Shown: positions 49,706 to 57,967 of the stretch, in pieces
How positions within the stretch are numbered: position 1 is the stretch's first letter
How the letters are laid out: every line of letters starts with the position of its first letter
DNA from: Gammaproteobacteria bacterium UBA7449
GTDB lineage: Bacteria > Pseudomonadota > Gammaproteobacteria > Pseudomonadales > Pseudohongiellaceae
Assembly: GCA_002477465.1 (NCBI GenBank)
Contig: DLPV01000026.1
Location: 1 to 64,000, forward strand
Direction of reading: 5' to 3'
DNA: 64,000 nt
Program-made: the position numbers and the translations under genes
Notes under the pieces: model-generated
Told to the model about the DNA's origin: nothing
Database searches by the model: none
The model's input: the letters and a program-made list of their open reading frames with translations, nothing else

Positions 49706-49922
49706 TCGAACGGGCACGTGGAATCGGACGGGGAAGACACACACAAAAAAGCCCGCTTCGTTCTGGAGTTAGGTAAGCTGCAGGGGCACGATTGATTCGA
49801 ATTTTGGCTTAGCCAAAATCCTCACCCCGCTGGGGCAGCCTGTGGCTGTCCAAAATGCGTTCGCATTTTGTCGAACGGGCACGTGGAATCGGACGGGTAA
49901 GACACACACAAAAAAGCCCGCT
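49706..49922. repeat. 52-bp direct repeats (49706-49757 and 49871-49922) flanking a structured element
   Basis: The two 52-bp copies differ at one base and are 165 bp apart, start to start. The right copy includes the left arm of the tRNA-Arg terminator; the left copy carries that arm alone. They bracket the 87-nt hairpin element at 49790-49876. Tandem duplication or insertion next to the tRNA terminator would explain this. Confidence 0.8.
49790..49876 (+). repeat. 87-nt four-hairpin structured repeat, copy 1
   Basis: Starts GATTGATTCG and contains four hairpins in order: ATTTTGGCT/AGCCAAAAT; CCCC-GCT-GGGG; CAGCC-TGT-GGCTG; and AAAATGCG-TT-CGCATTTT. Copy 2 is the reverse complement at 55974-56060. 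All differences preserve pairing or fall in loops, and the first hairpin has different arm sequences but the same 21-nt size. It sits 66 nt beyond the 3' end of tRNA-Arg(ACG). Confidence 0.75.
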
Positions 49923-49942
49923 AAAGCGGGCTTTTTTGTGTG
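49906..49942 (-). terminator. rho-independent terminator of tRNA-Arg(ACG)
   Basis: A perfect 18-bp inverted repeat, ACACACAAAAAAGCCCGC/GCGGGCTTTTTTGTGTGT with loop TAAA, directly after the CCA end, ending in a T run on the minus strand. Confidence 0.9.
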
Positions 49943-50019
49943 TGGCGCACCCGGCACGATTCGAACGTGCGACCCCCTAGTTCGTAGCCAGGTACTCTAT
50001 CCAGCTGAGCTACGGGTGC
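49943..50019 (-). tRNA. tRNA-Arg (anticodon ACG)
   Basis: The full cloverleaf reads on the minus strand: acceptor GCACCCG/CGGGTGC, anticodon stem CCTGG/CTAGG with loop CTACGAA (anticodon ACG, A34 likely inosine), T-arm with GTTCGAATC, encoded CCA. It decodes CGU/CGC/CGA. A strong terminator follows. Confidence 0.95.
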
Positions 50020-50219
50020 GTAATCGATATTTCGGCCTGGTGGGCCCCAATCGAGGGCCGGTATTATAGCGAAATCCGTGATTTTTCATAGTCATATGTG
50101 AGGCTCAGCGCATTCCTCAGTATCCTGGCTACTTGGGGTTGGATAAACTGCTAAATTAGCCAATCGGAGACGGACTCCGTGTCGTATTTACAGGTAAGTA
50201 AGAGGCAAAGGTATATACA

Positions 50220-50825
50220 ATGCGCCGACGGCAACTCATTGACCTGATTAAAAACTTTGGCCCAATTCTGCTGGCTATCGCGCTGATGTTCATAGCGACG
50301 CTGGTTTTCGCTGACTATGAAGATGGTGTTAATGCAGCATTCGCCGGTGATTTTGACACCGCATTTATTGAGTTCTCTGAAGCGGCTGAAGCCGGCCTGG
50401 ACCTGGCTCAATATAACCTCGGTATCCTTTACTTCACCGGTCAGGGCGTTGATCAGGACCTGGACCTGGCCTTTAAATGGACTGAAGCCGCAGCGCATCA
50501 GGGACATGTAGATGCCCAGGCCAATCTTGCCAGCCTCTATTTGCAAGGCATCGGCACCCCCGAAAACGAGGCGCAAGGGCTTGAATGGTTAGTTAGGGCC
50601 GCCAAAAATGGCCATGCCAACGCGGCGCTATCACTAGCAAATATATATTTTGAGGGCGATCCGGTGGAGCGCGACCTGGTGCAGGCCCACGCCTGGGCCC
50701 ATATGGCTCGAGTCAATCAACATGATGAAGCCTCGGCATTCATCAGCAAGATAGAACCCCGCCTTGACCCGCAGCAACTCAGCAGCGCTCGACGACTCTT
50801 TGCCCGGTGGCAAATAGAGAACTGA
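50220..50825 (+). CDS. membrane-anchored Sel1-repeat protein
   Basis: 201 residues with an N-terminal membrane helix (FGPILLAIALMFIATLVFA). At least three Sel1-like repeats follow (AEAGLDLAQYNLGILYFTGQGVDQDLDLAFKW, and AAHQGHVDAQANLASLYLQGIG). Such repeats mediate protein contacts in the periplasm. Partner unknown. Confidence 0.8.
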   Translation: MRRRQLIDLIKNFGPILLAIALMFIATLVFADYEDGVNAAFAGDFDTAFIEFSEAAEAGLDLAQYNLGILYFTGQGVDQDLDLAFKWTEAAAHQGHVDAQANLASLYLQGIGTPENEAQGLEWLVRAAKNGHANAALSLANIYFEGDPVERDLVQAHAWAHMARVNQHDEASAFISKIEPRLDPQQLSSARRLFARWQIEN

Positions 50826-50833
50826 TTTAGCCT

Positions 50834-51244
50834 GACTCTCGACTCTCAGCACTGGTGCTGCACAGCAATTACAATCTGCTGATGGCGCTGTTCCGCGAGG
50901 ATATGTTCAGGCCGCTGATCGCAAACTGGGAGGTCGTCGCCAGCCATCTGCTGCGGCGCCTGCGAAGGCAGGTGCTTGCCTATGACAGCGAGTCGCACAA
51001 AGCGCTCTATCAGAAGATCCTAGCGCTAAATCCACCAGAAAACCGGCAGCAGCCGGGTGAGATTGGCGAGGATGGCCCCATGCAAACAATAGACTTCAGC
51101 CTGGACGGAATCACGCTAAGTTTGTTCACGACACTAAGCCAGTTTGGAACGGCTTTGGATACTGGCATGGAAGAATTACTTATCGAAAGCTACTTTCCTG
51201 CAAACAAGTTCAGCGAGCAGTTTTTCAGCAAATTGATCAATTAG
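50834..51244 (+). pseudogene. fragment of an MmyB-like XRE-family regulator
   Basis: The reading from GTG 50855 (NYNLLMALFREDMFRPLIANWEVVASHLLRRLRRQ... to GTALDTGMEELLIESYFPAN) is the C-terminal ligand-binding part of MmyB-like regulators. The N-terminal helix-turn-helix is absent, and an in-frame TAG lies just upstream near 50832. It is likely a remnant of a truncated regulator gene, though a short stand-alone domain cannot be excluded. Confidence 0.6.
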
Positions 51245-52076
51245 CCGCAGCGCGCTCTGCTTCTAGCTTTTGTTCAGCCTGCCGGAGCCATAAGTCCAGG
51301 GAAGCTATCCAGCCCTCGGGATCAACAAAGGGGTGCGGATCTCCATCCTGGCGCTCGGCGAGCATATTACGACGGGCAAAGACATCTGCTGAAGAGGCGT
51401 GGTTTGGAATATTCACTTCAATGCCCGTTAGCTGCTGCATCTTTTTGATACTTTCGATATACATTTCGGTGCGCTCCACACCGCTGAAATTCAGTCCAAC
51501 GCCACCAAACATAAAGGCGCTGTGGGGATAGCCGTTGTCATAGACAGTGAATAGCGTGGACAGCACGCCGGGCGTATGACCGGGTGTTTTCATAAAGCGC
51601 AGACGAGTTCGCCCCAGGTTCAGCGTGGCACCGTCACTCGCAGAGAGATGACGAATGGGCTTGGGGTAGTCGCGGTAAACTGCAGGCTCCTCTGTCATGG
51701 CCCAGTCCTCTTCGGTCATCATGACAACAGCACTAAATTCCTGCTGGAGGCGAATAGCGCCACCAATGTGATCGAAGTGCGCATGGGAACCAATCAGGTA
51801 ACGAATATCGTTGGGATCGAATCCAAGCTGCCGAATATTGTCTATCATCAGGTCAGTCAATTCTTCATACAGGGCATCAAATACAATCAATCCCTGGTCA
51901 GTGACCAGAAGCCAGGACGCAACCCAATCGACCCCAATGTAATAAAGATTGTCGAATACCTGAAATGGCTCCACACGCTGCACTTCAGGATCATGTAAAT
52001 CATCATCCTGCGCCAGCGTAGCCTTAGACAGAACAAGCAAACAAATAAATACAACTGACCCGATTAGTTTACGCAT
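51237..52076 (-). CDS. exported metallo-beta-lactamase-fold hydrolase, B3-like
   Basis: 279 residues with a signal peptide (FICLLVLSKATLAQ). HAHFDHIGG is the HxHxDH zinc motif, and TPGHTPGVLS and the final NIPNHASS histidine complete the site. This spacing is of subclass B3/related lactamases and lactonases. It may hydrolyse lactams, lactones or other esters. Its end overlaps the regulator fragment by 8 bp, convergent. AAGGA precedes ATG. Confidence 0.85.
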   Translation of the reverse strand: MRKLIGSVVFICLLVLSKATLAQDDDLHDPEVQRVEPFQVFDNLYYIGVDWVASWLLVTDQGLIVFDALYEELTDLMIDNIRQLGFDPNDIRYLIGSHAHFDHIGGAIRLQQEFSAVVMMTEEDWAMTEEPAVYRDYPKPIRHLSASDGATLNLGRTRLRFMKTPGHTPGVLSTLFTVYDNGYPHSAFMFGGVGLNFSGVERTEMYIESIKKMQQLTGIEVNIPNHASSADVFARRNMLAERQDGDPHPFVDPEGWIASLDLWLRQAEQKLEAERAAAN

Positions 52077-52204
52077 AATATTCCTTGAACCATCAATCCT
52101 GGGGTTAGCCTGAGACTGACACTAATATTCTATGGGCTCTGGCGATCAATCCTGGGCTGCGCCAAAGCGTTACTATTCCAGATTTAGTAAACGCTGATTG
52201 CCAC

Positions 52205-53371
52205 TTAATAGGAACGCGGCAATCCTAATTCGTGCTCCGAAATAAAATTCAGAATCATCTCCTGTGAGATTGGAGCCAGTTTCATCAGGCGCGCCTCTCG
52301 CCAGTAGCGTTCTACATGATACTCCCTGGCGTAGCCAAAACCACCGTGAGTTTGTATCGCGGCATCAGCGGCGAAAAAGCCTGCCTCGGCCGCTAACCAT
52401 TTCGCCATATTGGCTTCGGTACCGCAGGGCAACCCCTGATCAAGCTTCCAGGCTGCCTTCTGCACCATCAGTTCCGCTGCATCCAGTCGCGTTCTGGCTT
52501 CAGCCAGAGGAAACGCGATGCCCTGATTTTGCCCGATAGGCCGACCAAAAACGATTCTTTCATTAGCATAATTAACTGCGCGGCGGAGGGCCGCTCGACC
52601 AATGCCCACTGCCTCAGCAGCAATCAAAATTCGTTCCGCGTTGAGGCCATCCAGCAGATAACGAAAGCCCTGTCCCTCTTCTCCCACACGATCAGCTTCA
52701 CTTACGAGGAGTTCATCATACACAACCTCGCAGGTCCTCACGGCGTTTCGCCCCAGTTTTGGGATCGGTGAAATGGAGACTTCGGGCTTGTTCAATTCGG
52801 CAAACAACAGGGTCATACCCTCTGTCTTGCGCGCTACGCTGTCTTTGCTCTGGGTGCGAACCAGCAGCAGGACCCGCTCTGCCTCGATAGCCTTGGTTGT
52901 CCAAACTTTCCTGCCCTTAACGACATAGTTACCACCCTCGCGACGAGCGCTGGTCTCTATCGACGTTGTATCACTACCAGCATTGGGCTCAGTAACGCCA
53001 AATGCGACCTGAAGCTTGCCAGACGCCACATCAGGCAGATAGCGGGATTTCATCGCTTCCGAACCATGTTTAATCACCGGGTGCATGCCAAACATGGAAA
53101 GATGCAAGGGTGTCGCACCATTCATCGCTGCGCCGGAGGCTGCGACCTGCTCCAGCACCACAGCAGCCTCTTGCACACCCTTGCCGGCACCACCATAAGA
53201 CTCAGGAATCGCTATTCCAATCCATCCCGCGGTTGCCATCGCATCATAAAAATCCTGGGGATACTTTCCCTCGCGATCATGGGCCTCCCAATAATCATCA
53301 GGAAAATCGCGACAAATTCTGGCAACCGCCTCGCGAATGAGTTTGAGATCTTCAGATTCGAAAAAATCCAC
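52205..53371 (-). CDS. acyl-CoA dehydrogenase
   Basis: A 388-residue flavoprotein. ICRDFPDDYWEAHDREGKYPQDFY, AFGVTEPNAGSDTTSIET, KVWTTKAIEAERVLLLVRT and the C-terminal IQTHGGFGYAREYHVERYWREARLMK are conventional. It oxidises an acyl-CoA to the enoyl-CoA and donates electrons to ETF, which passes them to the ETF-QO encoded at 37898. In the cluster with CitE- and MaoC-like genes it may act on C5 dicarboxyl- or methyl-branched acyl-CoA. GTG start with AGGTT. Confidence 0.9.
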   Translation of the reverse strand: MDFFESEDLKLIREAVARICRDFPDDYWEAHDREGKYPQDFYDAMATAGWIGIAIPESYGGAGKGVQEAAVVLEQVAASGAAMNGATPLHLSMFGMHPVIKHGSEAMKSRYLPDVASGKLQVAFGVTEPNAGSDTTSIETSARREGGNYVVKGRKVWTTKAIEAERVLLLVRTQSKDSVARKTEGMTLLFAELNKPEVSISPIPKLGRNAVRTCEVVYDELLVSEADRVGEEGQGFRYLLDGLNAERILIAAEAVGIGRAALRRAVNYANERIVFGRPIGQNQGIAFPLAEARTRLDAAELMVQKAAWKLDQGLPCGTEANMAKWLAAEAGFFAADAAIQTHGGFGYAREYHVERYWREARLMKLAPISQEMILNFISEHELGLPRSY

Positions 53372-53379
53372 AGTGAAAC

Positions 53380-54300
53380 CTAGCTGGACTGGCCGCTGAT
53401 GTGCGCGGCAATAGCAAGAATCTGTTGGGCCCGCTTGAGATGTGGCACATCAACCATTTGTCCCTTGTAGGCAAAAGCCATTTTGCCACTCGACTTATTA
53501 TCAGCGAAGGCGGCAAGCAATTCTTTGGCTTCGGCTATTTCGGCGTGGCTAGGCGTAAAAGCGCGGTTGACGATATCTACCTGACCCGGGTGAATCGTCA
53601 ACTTGCCGCGGAAGCCCATAGCAGCAGCCTCCATACACTCTTTCTCCAACCCCTGGCTATCGGAAATTTCTACATATACTGAGTCGATAGGCTGCACGTT
53701 ACTGGCTACCGCAGCGAGCAAGCAAGTTGATCTCACATAGCGAAACACATCGAGGTACTCGCCTTCAGCATTACGTTTGGACTTGGATCCCAGCGCGCCG
53801 GCAAGATCTTCTGCGCCCCAGGTTAGTCCATCGACACGCGTATTACCCCCCATGGTTGGTAGTGCAAACACAGCCTCAGGCGCTTCCGTTCCAATGAGGA
53901 GCAATGAAATAGCGCCAGATGTCACTCCATATTTTTTCTCCAGAGCGGTAACAAGCTGATCTACCGCGTCAACATTGGCCCGATTAAGCACCTTCGGCAG
54001 CATTAAACCATCAGGTGTCGCTGCCACGACCGCCTCCAGGTCCTCCCTACCCCAAGGGGAGTCCTGGGGATTGATTCGCACCAGGCACTCTTGTGCGCCA
54101 AAATCGGCCTGACTAATCCAGTCGCACACGGCCTGCCGTGCATCGGCCTTGTTCTCCGGGGTGACGGAATCCTCCAGATCCAGAATCAGGCTGTCAGCAT
54201 TCAAGCTCAATGCTTTCTCAAACATACGCGCATTGCCGCCAGGCACAAAATGCAGCGAGCGGCGCAAACCTTTGGCACCTGGGCTGGGAGTTACGGCCAT
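53380..54300 (-). CDS. CitE-like CoA ester lyase
   Basis: A 306-residue HpcH/HpaI superfamily protein. SLHFVPGGNARMFEKALSLNADSLILDLEDSVTPENKADARQA and the DGLTWGAEDLAGALG, GFRGKLTIHPGQVD stretches match malyl-/citramalyl-CoA lyases. It should cleave (S)-citramalyl-CoA, beta-methylmalyl-CoA or malyl-CoA to acetyl-CoA and pyruvate or glyoxylate. AAGGA precedes ATG. The MaoC hydratase gene is directly upstream. Confidence 0.88.
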   Translation of the reverse strand: MAVTPSPGAKGLRRSLHFVPGGNARMFEKALSLNADSLILDLEDSVTPENKADARQAVCDWISQADFGAQECLVRINPQDSPWGREDLEAVVAATPDGLMLPKVLNRANVDAVDQLVTALEKKYGVTSGAISLLLIGTEAPEAVFALPTMGGNTRVDGLTWGAEDLAGALGSKSKRNAEGEYLDVFRYVRSTCLLAAVASNVQPIDSVYVEISDSQGLEKECMEAAAMGFRGKLTIHPGQVDIVNRAFTPSHAEIAEAKELLAAFADNKSSGKMAFAYKGQMVDVPHLKRAQQILAIAAHISGQSS

Positions 54301-54302
54301 GA

Positions 54303-54773
54303 CTAGTCCTTGTTCTCTTGATGGGAGGGTGATCGCAACATCATGCCTTTACGCAGACAATCACAGACGACTTCGCCACGCTGATTTAGCGCAAGGTGAC
54401 GAAACCAGACGATGCCACGGTCCGGCTTGGTCCGGGATTCACGCTTGTCCATAATTTCCGTGGAAACGCTGAGTGTGTCCCCAAGAAAAACAGGATTGGG
54501 AAACTCTGTCTTTTCCATTCCCAGATTGCCAATGGTGGTGCCAAGCGTGGTGTCAGCAACCGACAGGCCTACTACCAGACCCAGGGTAAACAGGCTATTG
54601 ACGAGTATCTGCCCGCGTTGCGATTGACTGGCAAACTCCGCATCAAGGTGCAGAGGTTGTGGATTGTGGGTAAGCGCACTAAAAAGCAGGTTGTCTGTTT
54701 CAGTAATAGTACGATGGGGCTGATGCTCAAACACCATTCCCACTTCCAGTTCTTCGAAGTACTTGCCAGACAC
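54303..54773 (-). CDS. MaoC family enoyl-CoA hydratase
   Basis: A 156-residue hot-dog-fold hydratase. LEVGMVFEHQPHRTITETDNLLFSALTHNPQPLHLD is the MaoC signature with the Asn/His catalytic pair, and SLFTLGLVVGLSVADTTLGTTIGNLGM follows. It likely hydrates mesaconyl-CoA or itaconyl-CoA. First gene of the minus-strand set MaoC-CitE-ACD. GTG start. Confidence 0.87.
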   Translation of the reverse strand: MSGKYFEELEVGMVFEHQPHRTITETDNLLFSALTHNPQPLHLDAEFASQSQRGQILVNSLFTLGLVVGLSVADTTLGTTIGNLGMEKTEFPNPVFLGDTLSVSTEIMDKRESRTKPDRGIVWFRHLALNQRGEVVCDCLRKGMMLRSPSHQENKD

Positions 54774-54882
54774 AGTTAAACCGCCAAAGACTCAGACTTT
54801 TCAATAAGACCACATTGTAGTGGCAACATCCCATGGCATCCATTAAATTCCCTAAGCAAATTGGGACGGGGGATTGCTCGCA

Positions 54883-55731
54883 ATGAACGAAATCAAGCTG
54901 CAACAATGGATCGACAGAAATGAGACTGTCGATGACATTATAGGTCTCACACCTGCGCGGGCCCTGGCCGCCACCTTTAATCGCCAGACTGAGTTCTTCG
55001 CCCAGAGCCAGCTTCCCGCCCTTTGGCACTGGCTGTATTTTCTTGAAACTGCCGCCCAGCAAGACCTGGCCCCTGACGGCCACCGGCAGCGCGGTGGCTT
55101 TTTACCTCCCATCATCCTGCCTCGCCGCATGTGGGCAGGCAGTCAGCTGCAGTTTCACCTGCCAGTCAATATCGGCGACCCGCTCACTCGCAGTTCAACC
55201 ATCCACAGCATCAAAGAAAAGACAGGCCGCAGTGGTAGCCTGGCTTTTGTTAAGGTTCAGCACGAGATTTCCCGGTCGGGACAGCTCTGCATCACCGAAT
55301 CCCAGGACATCGTCTATCGCGAGGCTGCAAAGCCAGGCGCATCACTCCCTGCTGGCGAACCTGCAGACTCCGTCAGCGATTTCCAGCTGCAATTTCAGGC
55401 AGATTCACGCCTGCTGTTTCGATATTCTGCGCTCACCTTCAATGCCCACCGCATTCACTATGACACCCCATATGTTGCCGGGGTCGAGGGGTACCCTGGG
55501 CTTATCGTACATGGACCTCTGCTGGCGACCATGATGCTGGAGCTACTGTGGCAAAACCTGCCGGAGGCCCAGCTAAGCGCCTTCGAATTCAAGGCCCTTC
55601 GGCCCGTATTTGACAACAAAGCCTGCACCATCCGCGCCACCAGCCCTGACAGCGAGGGCAATGTCCGACTCTGGGTCGCAGACCATGAAGGAGCCCTCTG
55701 CATGCAGGGCCAGGCCATTATCCGACCCTAG
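54883..55731 (+). CDS. mesaconyl-C4-CoA hydratase-like / FAS1-type dehydratase
   Basis: About 282 residues, two-hot-dog protein. HWLYFLETAAQQDLAPDGHRQRGGFLPPIILPRRMWAGSQLQFHLPVNIGD and the C-terminal FRYSALTFNAHRIHYDTPYV are characteristic of the mesaconyl-C4-CoA hydratase/itaconyl-CoA hydratase group. The likely substrate is a C5 dicarboxyl-CoA. It is divergent from the MaoC gene across ~110 bp, suggesting shared control. ATG 54883 with GGGGGA upstream is preferred to TTG 54874. Confidence 0.84.
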   Translation: MNEIKLQQWIDRNETVDDIIGLTPARALAATFNRQTEFFAQSQLPALWHWLYFLETAAQQDLAPDGHRQRGGFLPPIILPRRMWAGSQLQFHLPVNIGDPLTRSSTIHSIKEKTGRSGSLAFVKVQHEISRSGQLCITESQDIVYREAAKPGASLPAGEPADSVSDFQLQFQADSRLLFRYSALTFNAHRIHYDTPYVAGVEGYPGLIVHGPLLATMMLELLWQNLPEAQLSAFEFKALRPVFDNKACTIRATSPDSEGNVRLWVADHEGALCMQGQAIIRP

Positions 55732-55813
55732 AGTGTTCTTCATTGCACCCGCCTTGTGATATTATGCGCGCGATTTCGGCCACGGCCGGAAATCATAGAG
55801 ACTTGAAAGTTAC

Positions 55814-55903
55814 GGAGAGTTGGCCGAGTGGCTGAAGGCGCGCCCCTGCTAAGGGCGTATAGGTTTACCCCTATCGAGGGTTCGAATCCCTCACTCTCCG
55901 CCA
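55814..55903 (+). tRNA. tRNA-Ser (anticodon GCU)
   Basis: A 90-nt class II tRNA with acceptor GGAGAGT/ACTCTCC, long variable arm, loop CTGCTAA (anticodon GCT, decoding AGU/AGC), T-arm GGTTCGAATCC and encoded CCA. It lies beside csrA, as serV does in E. coli. Confidence 0.95.
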
Positions 55904-55945
55904 CAACCAAAAAGGCCCCGCATTGCGGGGCCTTTTTGGTTGTGG
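55901..55945 (+). terminator. rho-independent terminator of tRNA-Ser
   Basis: A perfect 21-bp inverted repeat, CCACAACCAAAAAGGCCCCGC and complement around loop ATT, overlapping the CCA end and with a TTTTT run. It closely parallels the tRNA-Arg(ACG) terminator. Confidence 0.9.
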
Positions 55946-55973
55946 CGCAAAGTGACCCAGGTAACCCCCCCCG

Positions 55974-56060
55974 GTTCGGCAAAACGCAAACGCATTTTGG
56001 ACAGCCGCAGGCTGCCCCATCGGGGTGAGCCATCTGACTTGGTCAGATGGCGAATCAATC
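55974..56060 (-). repeat. 87-nt four-hairpin structured repeat, copy 2
   Basis: The reverse complement reads GATTGATTCG then GCCATCTGA-loop-TCAGATGGC, CCCC-GAT-GGGG, CAGCC-TGC-GGCTG and a TGCG/TGCG-type hairpin with two G-U pairs. It lies 70 nt past the tRNA-Ser 3' end, in the same orientation relative to the tRNA as copy 1 relative to tRNA-Arg. See copy 1 for the comparison. Confidence 0.75.
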
Positions 56061-56185
56061 CCTTCAAAGCCCCAATTCAGCGCTTACCCCGAAAAAACCC
56101 AAATCCAACCCCCTAAAACCAAAAAACCCGACCACCAAACCGATGACCGGGTCTTCAATACTTCCAAACGCAGGCAGTAAGAGCC

Positions 56186-56383
56186 CTAAGACTCCCCTTC
56201 CCCCTGCGCATCACCACCTTTCTCTTGCTGGATGCGCTGGTAAATCTCTTCGCGGTGGACTGCCACCTCTTTGGGCGCGTTCACGCCAATTCTAACCTGA
56301 TTACCCTTAACCCCTAGCACGGTAACCGTTACATCATCCCCAACCATCAATGTCTCGCCGATACGGCGCGTCAGTATCAACAT
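56186..56383 (-). CDS. csrA: carbon storage regulator CsrA
   Basis: A 65-residue RNA-binding regulator, starting [47 protein letters not shown], identical in layout to CsrA/RsmA. It binds ANGGA sites in mRNAs to repress or stabilise them. GGAG lies 8 bp upstream of ATG. The gene order alaS-lysC-csrA-tRNA-Ser is that of Pseudomonas. Confidence 0.96.
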   Translation of the reverse strand: MLILTRRIGETLMVGDDVTVTVLGVKGNQVRIGVNAPKEVAVHREEIYQRIQQEKGGDAQGEGES

Positions 56384-56720
56384 TGTAATTCTCCATTACT
56401 CATTCCTTTGTGTACTCCTTCGGTGCAGGTCAAGCCCCGAAAGGCCTTCGGGCCAATTGCAACTGCCCGTTAACGGAGCGCGGTCTTTCTCCTGGTTGTT
56501 TCTCCCGATTGATTCGAGTCGTCCGACTCTTTCAAGTTTTCGAACTTGTCGGACAACCTCCGCCCTGCGCTCGCTGACCCACACGATACGGGCACTTCAG
56601 AGAGTTAGACCGGGTTGAGGTCAGTTTTCTGCCCGCAGCATATCCATAGTATCTGCCTATATTGACGCCTTGCCAACCGTTTAGAGCCGGAAATAAGTCA
56701 CATTTAGCCGCTTAACTAAC
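56384..56720 (-). promoter_or_regulatory. csrA leader with several GGA motifs
   Basis: This 337-bp gap between lysC and csrA holds on the minus strand about seven GGA trinucleotides (GGCGGAGG, GTCGGACG, CGGGAGAA, CAGGAGAA, AAGGAGTA, AAGGAATG, ATGGAGAA), the last three at the ribosome-binding region. Two hairpins are seen, GTCCGAC/GTCGGAC with an inner CAAGTT/AACTTG, and CCCGAA/TTCGGG. This is the layout expected for CsrA autorepression. A 62-codon reading across the region shows no family and is probably not a gene. Confidence 0.5.
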
Positions 56721-57962
56721 TCAATTAATGCTGTTTTCGGCGTCCGGATCACCCAATTCGAAGGCACTGTGAAGCGCACGCACCGCAAGTTCGAGGTATT
56801 TTTCCTCGATGACAACGGAGATTTTGATCTCTGAGGTAGTGATGATTTGAATATTGATATTCTCTTCCGCAAGGGCTTTAAACATCTTGCTGGCAATGCC
56901 GGCATGGGATCGCATACCCACCCCAACCAGAGAGACCTTGCAGATTTTCTTGTCCAGGATTACCTCGCGAGCCTCTAGCGAGTTAGACACGGAGTCCAGG
57001 ATCGCCTTGGTCCTGTCACCCTCCGCACACTTCACTGTGAATGTGATGTCGTTGGTACCATCCGCTGCCACGTTTTGCACAATGACATCGACTTCAATGC
57101 CAGCATCACTCACTGGACCAATCACGTTGTAGGCGATACCGGGAACATCGGGCACACCGGTTACGGTAAGCTTGGCTTCATCGCGTTCGAATGCGATTCC
57201 TGCAATGCTTGGATCTTCCATTGCTGTGTCTTCCTCCAGACTAATAAGGGTACCTGGACCTTCTTCAAAAGTGGAAAGGACTCTTAACGGGACTTTGTAT
57301 TTTCCCGCAAATTCCACTGAGCGGATTTGTAGCACTTTCGCCCCAAGGCTGGCCAACTCCAACATCTCTTCAAAAGTAATACTGCTGAGCAGGTGCGCAT
57401 CTTCGACCACGCGAGGGTCAGTTGTGTAAACACCCTTGACATCGGTATAGATCTGACACTCATCTGCATCCAAAGCTGCAGCCAGTGCAACCGCGGTAGT
57501 ATCGGAACCACCCCGCCCGAGAGTAGTTATACAACCATTCTCATTAACGCCCTGAAATCCCGCAACCACGACAATATTCTGTTGATCCAGTTGCGCCATG
57601 ATTCGGGTGCTATCTATCTCACGAATTCGCGCCTTGGTATGCGCTTCATCAGTGAGGATGCGCACCTGACCGCCGGTGAACGAGCGCGCACCGTAACCGC
57701 GCTTTTCCAAGGCCATGCAGAGCAAAGCTATGGTTACCTGTTCGCCGGTGGAAAGCAGAACATCCATTTCTCTTGGCGTCGGTTGCTCCATCATTTCCAG
57801 GGCCATGGCAGTCAGGCGATTCGTTTCTCCACTCATGGCGGATACCACAATCACCACGTCGTCGCCGCGGTCACGAAATTTGGCAATCTTTTCTGCGACC
57901 GCTTCAATTCGCTCGACTGAGCCGACTGAGGTGCCACCATATTTTTGAACAATCAGAGCCAT
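56721..57962 (-). CDS. lysC: aspartate kinase
   Basis: About 413 residues. N-terminal MALIVQKYGGTSVGSVERIEAVAEKI, GRGGSDTTAVALAAALDADECQIYTDVKGVYTTDPR and two C-terminal ACT domains. It makes aspartyl phosphate for Lys, Met, Thr and diaminopimelate synthesis. ATG 57962 matches the family; the reading upstream overlaps alaS. It directly follows alaS. Confidence 0.95.
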   Translation of the reverse strand: MALIVQKYGGTSVGSVERIEAVAEKIAKFRDRGDDVVIVVSAMSGETNRLTAMALEMMEQPTPREMDVLLSTGEQVTIALLCMALEKRGYGARSFTGGQVRILTDEAHTKARIREIDSTRIMAQLDQQNIVVVAGFQGVNENGCITTLGRGGSDTTAVALAAALDADECQIYTDVKGVYTTDPRVVEDAHLLSSITFEEMLELASLGAKVLQIRSVEFAGKYKVPLRVLSTFEEGPGTLISLEEDTAMEDPSIAGIAFERDEAKLTVTGVPDVPGIAYNVIGPVSDAGIEVDVIVQNVAADGTNDITFTVKCAEGDRTKAILDSVSNSLEAREVILDKKICKVSLVGVGMRSHAGIASKMFKALAEENINIQIITTSEIKISVVIEEKYLELAVRALHSAFELGDPDAENSIN

Positions 57963-57967
57963 GTCTG

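Noticed and set aside
56396..56584. A 62-codon reading through the csrA leader
   Set aside because: Overlaps the GGA cluster and hairpins, with no recognisable sequence; the leader RNA explanation is simpler.
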